From: Aphelenchoides besseyi
Taxonomy: Eukaryota; Nematoda; Chromadorea; Rhabditida; Aphelenchoididae
Reading direction: 5' to 3'
NCBI GenBank assembly: GCA_024699855.1
Contig: JAMPIQ010000003.1
Span: 5,704,001 to 5,768,000 of the forward strand
Length of the DNA stretch: 64,000 bases
Shown: piece after piece, positions 50,547 through 60,453 of the stretch
Layout: the number at the start of each line of letters is the position of its first letter
How positions within the stretch are numbered: the stretch's first letter is position 1
Position numbers and translations under genes: made by a program
Notes under the pieces: generated by a model
Database searches by the model: none
Seen by the model: the letters and a program-made list of their open reading frames with translations, nothing else
What the model was told of the DNA's origin: nothing

Positions 50547-51937
50547 TATTGGGTTGTTACTAAAGTTTTGTCTGATTGCGCAATACATTTTCTAAAATTG
50601 GAACGAAAGAAATTGACCGGTCCATTGGAAATTAAACGAAGTGTCAAATTTGATTTATTGGATCTGCTGTTTCTCGACATCGCTACTCCTGTTTCCTTGA
50701 CTAATTTCGTCAAATGGGCCTCACTCGTGAACAAGTGCGACTTCTGCTTCTCAACGAATATCGTCTCCATCACTCGCCCGCCAAAGCCGCCGCCATCATC
50801 AACTTGGCACATGGAACGCGAAACGACCACCGAGAGGACGGCATGTCGATGGTTCAAAAAGTTCGACGATGGACTCGAGGATTTGGCCGATCAACCACGA
50901 ACAGGACGTCCGCCAACGGTTCATCAACCGACGATTCTCAACGCTGTGTCCAATCGATCTGCGCAATCAACTCGCGAATTGGCCAATGGTTGTTGCCATG
51001 TACCCGTTTGGAGAACATTAAGACGAGCGGGCAAGCAATTCTTTATGTCTACAATCACTAATGGTTATTCTCGTTTAGGTCTCCGGCATCGACGAGGACA
51101 GTGGGTACCCCACGAGTTGACGGACCTGCAGAAGCAACGGCGAGTCCGGGCTGCCGAAAATCTCCTCCAGCAGCAACGTGCCAACCCGTTCGTCCACCGG
51201 CTCCTAACCTGCGACGAAACATGGGTCCAACTTGACAATCCATATCGCCGTGGGCAATGGTTGCGTCCCAATCAGCGACCGGGTGGTACACCCCAGCCGA
51301 ATCTTTTCCAAACAAAAGTTATGCTTTCTGTTTGGTGGAATCGGTTAGGTGTTGTGCACTGGGAGTTGTTGGACCGCGGGCAGACGATCACTTCGAAACT
51401 GTACTGTGCCCAAATGGATCGAGTCGCCGCCGCCCTTCGTCATCGCCACGACGTTCTACTGCTCCAGGACAACGCGCGACCGCACACCGCCCGAAGAACT
51501 CAACAGCACCTGAGGACTTTGGGTTGGACGGCCATCGAGCACCCGCCGTACTCTCCGGACCTTTCGCCAACGGACTACCATCTCTTCCGTTCGCTAAAGA
51601 TGTGGATACAAGGACGCCGATTCAACGACGTCGATCATCTCCGCCGGTCCCTCAACTCGTTCTTCGCCTCCCGTCATCGATCCTTCTACACGCGCGGAAT
51701 CACCCAATTGCCCGGACGGTGGCGCCGAACTATCAACTCAAATGGCGAGTATTTTTGATGATTTGTGTTAATTTTAATGAATGAATTCTAATCTACAACG
51801 AAAATCATACTTAGGACAGTAGGCAGCTGAACAACCGAACTTCGTTCACACACTTCCAACCGACCGGTCAATTTCTTTCATTCCTAATTTAGGTCACTCA
51901 TGACGCAATCAGACAAAACTTTAGTAACAACCCAATA
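50547..51937 (+). mobile_element. Mariner transposon, 1.39 kb, near intact
   Basis: The ends are exact 32-bp inverted repeats starting TTGGGTTGTTACTAAAG, flanked by TA (50547-50548 and 51936-51937), the Tc1/mariner target site. The interior is clearly richer in G+C than the host and encodes one transposase. It sits in the 3' part of the ERMP1 gene. Perfect ends and an almost open ORF mark it as a recent insertion. Confidence 0.95.
50714..51758 (+). CDS. Mariner transposase (DD34D), one frameshift
   Basis: The N-terminal helix-turn-helix, MGLTREQVRLLLLNEYRLHH, is in one frame. From about 50820 the protein continues in the next frame with TERTACRWFKKFDDGLEDL and GRPPTVHQP. Catalytic residues are HRLLTCDETWVQL, LLLQDNARPHTA and HPPYSPDLSPTDYHLF, the third Asp 34 residues after the second. 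It ends INSNGEYF. The total of about 348 residues is the usual mariner length. The single frame change in GGAACGCGAAACG is the only lesion seen; a sequencing error would make it intact. Confidence 0.9.
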
Positions 51938-54215
51938 CATAATAACGAGAAACAAACAAAGCCATTGAACAACGAAAACATCTCAAGGCGTAATAATATG
52001 ATCTAAAATAAACCATAGTGTACAGTTGTAAACTCAAAATTACCCAATTCGAAACGTTTACGAAGCATATAATACAGATGCAAAATCGGATCACGAAGTG
52101 CAGGAAACAAAACGTGAAAGAGAATATAAAATGCACTGGCATAGCCGTTAGCAGTCAGCAAGAACAAAATCAGAGACCAATAAACAAGTACCGCATCGTA
52201 ATGAACCATTTCTACCAACATCGACTAAACTTCAAATACAATTTTGTGTCCTTTATTGATCTTACCTTGTAATAAGGGTTTGCAATAACTTTTTTCCGCG
52301 TTGTTTTAACGCAAAATGTGAGTGAACGTACGAACCAGCAATCAACATCGGTACAATGTAGAGCGGGAAAACGAGTTCTGGCAACGAATACCAACACATC
52401 GTTAAACCAAGTAAGTGAACAGCAATTGCAACAATAATCCCGGTGATAGCCATGGCCACAAATGCAAGAAAATGGTGGTAGAAAGCGACGAACAAATCAT
52501 ACAACGTGTACGCGTTTTTCATCAAATGTGCGTAGACAATCATTCCAACCAGAAAAATTGTCAAGTAGTTGGCTATTGCTCCTAAAACATCTATATGTTA
52601 GAACGCTCAAAACAGTTTACCGTAAACAGCTTTGTATCGAACAGTAAACAAGCCAACAATATCGTAGAAAACCCATTTGTTACCATCATTTCGTTGAGCT
52701 GGCTTGGTAAGCGATGGAGAACGAACCAGTGCTTGTGCTTACAGATACAATTATATTTTTAATCATTGATTCTTTCTTACCAACCGCTAAAACATTCTCA
52801 CCACCTCGTTGAATCGATCCAACGCTAATAACATCGGCTGTGTCAAATTCCGTGTGATAAGACCATCCGTTACGATGATACGCGATATCAAGACCTTAAA
52901 GAACGCATTCAAGATTGCTATATTGAAAAGTTACCGCTTAGAAGTCCAAAATCCCGCAGAATTCGGAAATCAGTATCCGACGGAACAATTCCGAGTTGAA
53001 AAACTTCTTGAGCGATTACACTGCAATGTGGATGCGGTGCGTGATCGAGATATGTTTCGAGGATCCATGAGTCTCCAGGGCTTAAAACCAACTATAATTT
53101 AGATGAATTTCTTCTAAAAGGTTTTCAATATGCCTGTTGTTAATAAGCCGTTTACTAACCACTAACAGTCTTCATTTCAATAATAAAGAGCACAATGGCT
53201 CTATCGTTTTTATGGATGCTAACTTATCTGCCTGAAATATTAAGTATTATAACTGTTTCACTGAAAAGTAAACGAACTTGAAACAAAATCTCACGACCTC
53301 CCGATCCTGTTCCTTCCAAATTGATGAATGCTCGAACGTCATGCCGCCAACGATGTTGAGTAATAAAACCGTGAGATCCTTGTAGGAAGTTTTCTTCGGC
53401 TAAATCCTTAATTGTCACATCTGAAGACCTGCATACACGTACCACCATTGAACAGGAAGATGATGTCGTTTTCAAGTGGAGCTTGTCGTTGTGATAAAAC
53501 ATTCAATATGTCCATCATTATGGAGCAAGAAACCGCGTCATCAGTTGCATCGGGCGTATCTGGCAACTAGAATTTGAAATATTTAATTTTCAATCAGAAA
53601 TCACTCACCTATCCAAGTGACAATTCAGTAAGACTGCATGTGGACTTGGTGTTTTTGGTCTAACACGCACAAGAATATTAGTAATTTGATGATAACAGAG
53701 TGTAAATGGAGTCAAGAATTTCAAATTGAAATAACCGGTTGGTCGTTGCACGTCGAGTTCGAGTCGATTGACACCCGTTCGGTTAAAGTCGCCGTTAATT
53801 CTCGCAATTTCATCAGTCACCAATTTGAATGCATCAAGCTAACAAACGAAATTTAGAAGTCTCACATGCTGCAACTCACTTCCAGCGCCACTGAACCACT
53901 TGATCGAGGACCCAACGCAGTCAATTTGTTCAAAAACAAACGTGCTCTTTCTTCACTGAAAACTCGATTCTCAATTGCCGGAACAACTGGAGGCATTCGA
54001 CGATCTTGTAAGACAACTAAACCGTAAACGAGTGCAACTCCGAAAATTATGAACAACCAATGTCGAAAAAGTAATTCTCGCTAAATCCTATAGACCACTA
54101 ACAAAAAGATAATGTTGAAATCTACCGCTGGTTTAAGCTCAGTAACAACTGTTTCGGTTTCAAGCAGTTGCGAATCGTCGTCTCGAACGGCCACATTCTG
54201 CCGTCTCAACAACAT
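51938..54215 (-). CDS. ERMP1: ERMP1-like ER metallopeptidase (M28), 3' end interrupted
   Basis: A multi-pass ER membrane peptidase. It starts [14 protein letters not shown], then has a membrane helix ([17 protein letters not shown]). The M28 domain reads [31 protein letters not shown] (zinc His), DATDDAVSC (bridging Asp), [15 protein letters not shown] (catalytic Glu), [27 protein letters not shown] and [11 protein letters not shown] (zinc His). The C-terminal half has at least six membrane helices ([40 protein letters not shown]). The last exon seen ([15 protein letters not shown]) meets the mariner at 51937. Across the TA the frame stays open on the far side (50546 to about 50413), so the insertion may split a coding exon. 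The rest of the usual C-terminus is not recognised. Confidence 0.9.
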
Positions 54216-54497
54216 CGCTAAGCACCAGCATTTGAATTGAAGTTCAACGAAAAGTTCGATGAATTTTAAACAATTAGTGGATAAGCCATTTTTACACTGC
54301 CAATGTATAGATGTGTGCGTTTATTTTAAAGAGAGAAGTGATAATAAAAACAAAGTTGTTTACATATCAAAGCAACATAAATCATCATATTTTAAAACGA
54401 GGCAAATGGTCATTTAGGTTGAGAGTGCCATTCAATAACGTCGACTGAAATATTTGAGATTAGAATGACACAGCGGCTATTGCTAATTACTGTTCAC

Positions 54498-54579
54498 GAC
54501 TACGAGATCGACGGCGTTTGGGCGAGGAACGACTAAAATTCACATGAGCTTTAGATGTGAAATAACTGACTCACCGATC
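54498..54579 (-). other. Possible last exons of an RS-domain protein
   Basis: Two short pieces joined by a 42-nt intron with good sites encode SRRDRRSSPKRRRSRSREQ and a stop. This resembles the tail of an SR splicing factor, but no upstream exons were found; the next gene's stop is 38 nt away. Confidence 0.25.
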
Positions 54580-54616
54580 TCGTCGACTCAAACAACAACA
54601 CAATATTTCTTCTTAT

Positions 54617-56226
54617 TTAGACAAGATTGTTCCCGTTTGGTCCTTGACTCAAGGCGAGATATTCTAAAAATACAACGTTAATCCACAACATTAAAGACTT
54701 CAAGCTTACTTTACTTTCGAAGAGATCCATGAGGTTGACTTTTAAATCCTTAACGTACGTTTTCAAATCTTCTGTTTCCTTAGCAAATTCCAAATCTACT
54801 CGACCAAAAGTCTTCTTATCTTCATTGAAAGATTTTAAAACCTCGTCTGCTTTGGCTATCAAACCCCATTCATTCACTGATTCCTGTGCAATTTTGAGAC
54901 GGTCGGACGGATTGCATCCTTGTAACAAATCAGCAAAGGTATAGTGTAGTCCAACAATACAGTTAGAGCGGTTCAAAAACTTTTCCTTGATGTTTTGATA
55001 GTTTGTCGAAATAAAGTCAACAATAATCGGCTTTTTCTCTTCATTCTCTTCGACCATTCCAAAATTATCAGTCTTGATATCGCTTAGGCAAAGAAACACG
55101 CTCAAAAAGTGAACTTGTACAAGAAGTTTGCGGACATCATCGGAATTTTCTGAAACATTGCACAATTAAGATTGGAAATGTTTAGGGTGAAAATTACCTG
55201 ATTTTGACATTCCGTCCGAATACTGCGCAAATGTGCGAAAACCATCCATGAATTCACTTGCAATATAGACAATTCGGTTGCCTCCGATGGAATTTCCTAT
55301 GAAAAGCACTTTTGGGCCGGTACCGATGGCTTCCAACAACTTGTAAATGTAGAGTTCAATCAAATTTAGTTTGAAATGAGACGCTAAGATAAAGTGAAAT
55401 TAAACAAAATTTAAACAAAGCAAAATTACCTCTGCTGCTGGTTCCTGCTCCATGATTCGTTTTCATTCTGTATCTGTAAACAATTTGTCCAACATTTACA
55501 TTGCAATGAATAGCCGATCGAGTTCCGGTGATCACATCTTTGCAAGTTACACATGCTTCCGGTATTCCAAACTTGTTCATAAAGTACGTGGTGGCAGCAT
55601 CCTTAATATATTTGGGCATCAGATCGAAATGGCGTGCAATTGGCGGATGCAAGCCGAGCCATTCCTTACGAAGATTGGTGTAAGCATCAAAAAAGGAAGA
55701 CTGTTTGAGCGTCTTGCACTCTGCTATGGCAGCCTCGGCAATTTCATTTCTCAAATCTGGATTTGTTTCGACTTCAAAAGTCTTAACACATGCGAGATAA
55801 GTCGTCCAATGATCGGTGTGAGAGTGTTTCTAAAGCAAAAATTTTGAGTTTAAACATAGATTTAATAATAATACTTCTGAAAAAAATCTATAGAATAAGA
55901 TCTCAACAACTTATTGAAGCTAACAATAAACAGTGAATTCCAAACATATAAATTTAACTTACCACTACGATTTCTTCAAAACCATTAATGGATTTGAGAG
56001 GTGGAGAACCAGTCAGTTGTTGATCGCGGAATCGAATTTGTTGGAAATCGGCTGGTATTTTAGTCAGATTTTCGATCTTTTTCTTCAATTCAACATAAGA
56101 CATCTATAAATAAAACAGAATTACGATAAAGCCAATAATCTAAGTTCAAACCTGCGGATCCAACTCTATGCCCTCGAAGAAGCGATCTTCATCTTCGCCA
56201 ACTAGTCGAATCACAGCAAGAACCAT
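54617..56226 (-). CDS. Ubiquitin-like plus kinase-like protein, apparently intact, family unknown
   Basis: An N-terminal ubiquitin-like domain (about residues 1-70) has VELKKKIENLTKIPADFQQI then RFRDQQL, following ubiquitin around its central helix and IPPDQQ turn. A helical region follows, with DLRNEIAEAAIAECKTL. The kinase-like lobe has IVYRYRMKTNHGAGTSS (candidate beta-3 Lys), LIELYIYKLLEAIG (candidate C-helix), NRIVYIASEF (hinge), LSDIKTDNFGM (a D-x-K-x-D-N loop like HRDxKxxN), and PIIVDFIS (a DFG-like metal-binding Asp). About 490 residues in eight exons, ending GPNGNNLV. The start at 56226 is one base after a TTTAG acceptor. A mariner-type element begins 29 nt upstream. The kinase fold is inferred from motif order; the function is unknown. 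Confidence 0.7.
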
Positions 56227-56523
56227 TCTAAACCCAAAGTATCAATGAAATAAGTACAGAGTGTTCCAGTGACGATAAGAAACGCTTATTTCTCAGTTGT
56301 TACTGAACCGATTTTCCTATGCTTTTTTGCGTTATGTCCGGAACTTGATGCTATTTTATAACCTGTCAAAATTTTTTAAAATTTTACTCGAGGCTAATTG
56401 AAATTTGTATTTTTGAAATTGGTCTTTTGAATGGGTTTCTGATAAACGGCATTCTTTTCTTCATTTGCGCTACAAAAAGTCAAATGGACAGCAGAACAGA
56501 AAGGGTTTTGTGTTCTTGAATTT

Positions 56524-57009
56524 GTGAAAACGAAAAGTCAGATGACTGTTCAACGACGTTTTCATCAATATTTCGGATTCAGTCGTCATGAAGCCGTTCC
56601 AGCACCTGCAAATTTTGCTCGTTGGCGTCATTCTTTCTTGATGCGCGGGGATTGTGGGAGAAGTCATCAGAGCCGTCAACGGTTTGATTTCTTCTTTACC
56701 ACTTTTTCTTTAAGATCTGCGCGTACTGAAGAAGTTTTGCGTTTGATTCGCGAAGATCCGAATCAATCTGTTCGCGCACTTGCTTGGCCGCCCTATAGCC
56801 CTGATTTGACATCCTGCGACTTTTTCCTATGCGGATACCTGAAGGGCCGCGGTTACCGAACAAAAGCCGATCGTCTCGACGACCTCCAAGAACGAATCCA
56901 ACATGAAGTCAATGAGTTGCCACAATCAGTGATCAACAAAGCAGTTGAAAACTACGAAGGTCGATTGGAAACGGTTATTGATAGAAGCGGGCGCAGTGTG
57001 AAAATCTGA
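56524..57009 (+). pseudogene. Truncated mariner-type transposase
   Basis: The N-terminal helix-turn-helix (TVQRRFHQYFGFSRHEAVPA, RTEEVLRLIREDPNQSVRAL) runs directly into the third catalytic Asp region, WPPYSPDLTSCDFFLCGYLK, and the usual C-terminus. The segment with the first two catalytic Asp (DETW and QDGAP-type motifs) is deleted, so it cannot be active. Confidence 0.85.
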
Positions 57010-57175
57010 ATAAAACGGAAATAACAATGAGCAAAAAGTGATTCATTTCACCAAAACCAATATTACGGCACTTTCTATAATGAATTTAAAAAATTTTTGA
57101 TAGGTTATAAAATGGCATCAAGTTCCGGACATGACACGCAAAAAAGCGCAGGAAAATCGGTTCAGCAACAAGTGA

Positions 57176-57907
57176 CAAGGAGTACGTCTGAAAAAATCCA
57201 GTGATATTTTGTCGTCATTGATATCAATCGATGCGTCTCGACGAGCTGAACATTTCTGTGTAAGTCATTTTTGCCGTAACTCTGATATGGCAGAAATTCA
57301 CTCCGGGTTATGGTATGCTGGTCTTCCCTCGAAAGTGTGAGCTGCAATAGTCGAGTGAGTAAGTGATGGGCTTGCAAACTCTTTTGGAGGTTGCAGGTTC
57401 ATTTCTATCTGTTGTCGAATGCAAGTTGCTGTCTTGTATCCACAAAGCAAAAAGGAAAAGAGTGAATAGTAGGTGACTACGAGGGATCCAATCGACTTTT
57501 TTCTCACTTTTTGGAGTCTTTTTGGTAGAACGTAGCACTTGAAAGAGACAATCGAAGAAATCGAACCTGCAACCTCCAAAAGAGTTTGTAAGCCCATCAC
57601 TTACTCACTCGACTATTGAGTTCACACTTCCAATAGAAGATTAGCGGACCATAATCCGGAATGAATTCTGGCCAAATAAAAGGGCCAATATCTCCTTAAT
57701 GAAATGAGATAAAAAGAAACGGACTTCACCACGATGATTAGCATAATCGATGCTACGATTTTAGTATTTTTGGTTTTTGGCCAAAATCTCGGCCATATCA
57801 GAGTTACGGCAAAAATGACTTATACAAAAATGTTCAGCTCGTCGAGACGCATCGATTGATATTAATGACGACAAAATATCACTGGATTCTTTCAGACGCA
57901 CTCCTTG
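57176..57907. mobile_element. Foldback MITE with 3-bp TGA target duplication
   Basis: The outer ends CAAGGAGTACGTCTGAAA and their inverse pair over long arms (57176-57400 with 57907-57563). The right arm has about 115 extra bases. TGA flanks both sides (57173-57175, 57908-57910), consistent with the 3-bp T-N-A duplication of PIF/Harbinger elements. No coding capacity. Confidence 0.75.
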
Positions 57908-58093
57908 TGAGAAATAAGTGATTCTTATCGTCAATGTTCACTGGGACACTGTAGAACGCGCGACTAAGAATGCAGCAACAAGGCACGTAAAAACAGCGAA
58001 CGATTGGTCAAAAACTTGGATTTTTGATGATAAAAGCAAAGAAAATAACAGCATCCTCAAAAAAGTCGATTTGCAAACTAAAATTGCGAACAA

Positions 58094-59465
58094 ATGAAAG
58101 CGTTTGCAGCAAAAGATTTCATCAAAAATGTTCGCTGCTGTGCCCGAATTTGCCTGCGAAATGTGCTTACATCAGACCCGGAATCCTCGTCGCAGGAAAA
58201 CGATCAAAATGCACATCAGACAGAAGCCAACGGTCACATTGCCGAAGATCTGAACGAGTCGGATGTTGAATCGGTAGCCACCACAGCAAGTGCCAATTTT
58301 AATGCAAAATAAGAGCAAAATGTAGAGGACGAGAAAATGGACATCGATGAAGAAGAAACAAGATTATTTAAAGTTCTGGAAGTTTAAAATTTGTTGGAAT
58401 TTGATTTTAACGTTCTGTACATGAGCTATTGGAGTTTAGATCAATTCCTGAGTGGCCTGCAAACCAATCAATTTTTCGGCAATAATCGACTCTCGAACAG
58501 GCGATGGAATCTCTGTCTTCAAGGGTTTGGATCAAGGACTTTTCGAATCGCTGAGTAAAGAGCTGAGTGTTTGGTTTCCGGTACAACTTGCCGTTCTTCT
58601 GATGCTACTTAATCCGCCGACACTCTTCCTCCACGAGATGTTGCAATTAGTGCACCAACGGAAAGTGGAAAGACTCTCTGCTACTTGATACCAATTCTCA
58701 ATCATCTTTGCGTGCAACCAGTTGATCATTTGTCTGCTTTGATTGTTGCTCCAACAAGATCACTAGTCCAACAAATTGCTGCCGTAAGTTGGCGTTTCAT
58801 TTTCAAGTTGCGTGCGTGAATTCAGAAGTTTGCCAAGTACAACGTATCGAAAGCACAAATCGTTGTTCTGAGCGAGTTTCTGTCGTACGAACAAGAGAGA
58901 CGAGTGCTTTTTTCTGATGGATCAAAGAAATCAAACGTCAACGTGATCATTTCAACACCACAACGTTTAGTCGAACATTTGATCGATGGAATGAAACAAA
59001 TCGATTTGACCAAACTACGATATTTAGTCGTCGACGAAGCGGACTCGCCAAAGTTTGTACGAGAAGAATGGTTGGGGTTGGTTGAACGATTAGCGAATTG
59101 TAAGTTGAAAAGTTGAAATAACTTCTAACAATCATTTTGCAGACCAGTGTTTACATAGGATGAGTTATGGCAGTTTGGTTGCCTACGACAAAAACACTCG
59201 TCTTCAGAAGATTCTTGTCTCGGCAACTTTGTCGCTGGAAGCGGACAAACTCCACATTTGGTCGTTGAGATGCCCTCGACTGTTTCGTGCAAATGTTAGT
59301 TCGGTGATTGAAAAGCGAAACGCGATAGAAGACGAAGAAAAAATGGAAATGGACAATAAGAAGGATGTCCGACCAACCAATGGCTCGGGTTCGAAAGTAG
59401 TTGTGTTTCATGCATATCGTTCATTTTTACTTCTAGGAAGTCGAAGGTATCTTAATGGGCAATAA
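58094..59465 (+). pseudogene. DDX51/Dbp6-like DEAD-box helicase, disrupted
   Basis: An RNA helicase of 60S ribosome assembly, broken. Matches: WFPVQLAVL (Q motif region), ISAPTESGKTLCYLIPIL, SALIVAPTRSLVQQIAA, VIISTPQRLVEHLID, LRYLVVDEADSPKF (DEAD box) and LQKILVSATLS (SAT). Walker A reads APTESGKT, not APTGSGKT, so a core Gly is Glu. Stops and frame changes lie near 58390, 58500 and 58640, and helicase domain 2 is absent. The acidic start (58094-58312, with SDVESVATTA) may be its N-terminus. It runs into an unrelated Kelch-like fragment at 59455. Confidence 0.75.
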
Positions 59466-59839
59466 GCTCTTATTTGACCAATACGAGAGATCTAATCATA
59501 CACATACCGTTTTGGAATTCGATTTTCCGACATTGAAGTGGTCAAAAACTGGTATACAAGTGGCTGAACACTGTTCATTGCATATGGTTAACAATCAACT
59601 TGTGCTTTGTGTTTGCAACCATCTTAGCGATGATCCCAACAATTGTACTCTTCTCCGGTGTCAATTTAGGTTTGTTTTCGTCTTCAATAGCAATTTAAAG
59701 CTTGTATTTTAGAAAAGTCAGACCACTAGCTAGTTTAACTTGTGAAGCAATGCGACGATACTCGCGATACAATCCCGAGTTCTACTCTTGGTTCATGAGC
59801 AAACTCTCAATCAATTCCAAGTTTTATTCGTTGCAATGA
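59455..59839 (+). pseudogene. Kelch-repeat-like C-terminal fragment
   Basis: LEFDFPTLKWSKTGIQ and LHMVNNQLVLCVCNHL resemble one to two Kelch blades. An intron with a TTTTAG acceptor leads to KVRPLASLTCEAMRRYSRY, a possible Elongin-BC box (SLTCEAM), ending FYSLQ. The 5' part is missing because the fragment begins inside broken DDX51-like sequence. Weak identification. Confidence 0.35.
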
Positions 59840-59915
59840 GCAGCTTATTTGTGTATACAGTTATTAAACTTTATAAGCACGATTATTAACCGTTATATCT
59901 TTACTAGCGCTAATA

Positions 59916-60104
59916 TCAAACAAGAACCGTTTGCCCAAACAATGCGACCAGAATTAGAAGTTTGCTCAAGTTGATTTCTCCAACGCACTCGTAGTCTGCT
60001 GAAAAGTTATCCATCGCAGAAGACGACATCTTAAATGATGTCAAATCCGAAGCATACGAATAAACTTCGGTGCAGTAAACCAGCACAACAACAATGAATA
60101 TCAT
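59916..60104 (-). CDS. Possible small secreted or membrane peptide (62 residues)
   Basis: Starts MIFIVVVLVYCTEVYSYA, a plausible signal peptide, then ASDLTSFKMSSSAMDN, and ends with a hydrophobic segment LLILVALFGQTVLV. It could be a small tail-anchored or secreted protein. The DNA at MSSSAMD matches 23 of 25 bases with the start of the gene at 50038. No homologue recognised. Confidence 0.35.
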   Translation of the reverse strand: MIFIVVVLVYCTEVYSYASDLTSFKMSSSAMDNFSADYECVGEINLSKLLILVALFGQTVLV

Positions 60105-60453
60105 TTAGTAGTGTCTTCTCTTAAACCATTTGTACCGTTCAACATAACAGTAGAATAACTTTTGATTGGTTGCTCATACTATTTCTCAAGGCTTATTGCT
60201 GTTTGTCAACCCAAGTTTATAGCAACAAGTAATTCGCATATCTACTAATTATCTCTTACATGATGTAGTTCATAGGTGTAATATTACACCGAAAGCTCTT
60301 CAATCAATATCGAAAAATTGCGTTGTCTATTTAGCATCTTGTTTTTGGCGTCTAACTTGGAAGCCAGTTAAGTTTGCATCCCAGATATTTTGATGGATTT
60401 TTTAAACATCTGCCCTTAGATTTTATCCTAAACTAATTTTTTCGTACAAAATT
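60105..60453. other. Intergenic region upstream of KDM4
   Basis: About 350 nt, AT-rich, divergent between the small minus-strand ORF and KDM4. No motif called. Confidence 0.5.

Larger units (their letters stand above)
56255..57953 (+). mobile_element. Mariner-type element with long inverted ends, itself hit by a MITE
   Basis: The left end (56255-56390) and right end share long inverted repeats: TACAG(A/T)GT, GACGATAAGAA, CTTATTTCTCA, TGAACCGATTTTCC and GTCCGGAACTTGATGC, with TA at both edges. The right repeat (57090-57953) is split by a 732-bp foldback insertion at 57176-57907. The interior holds a truncated transposase. Confidence 0.85.
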
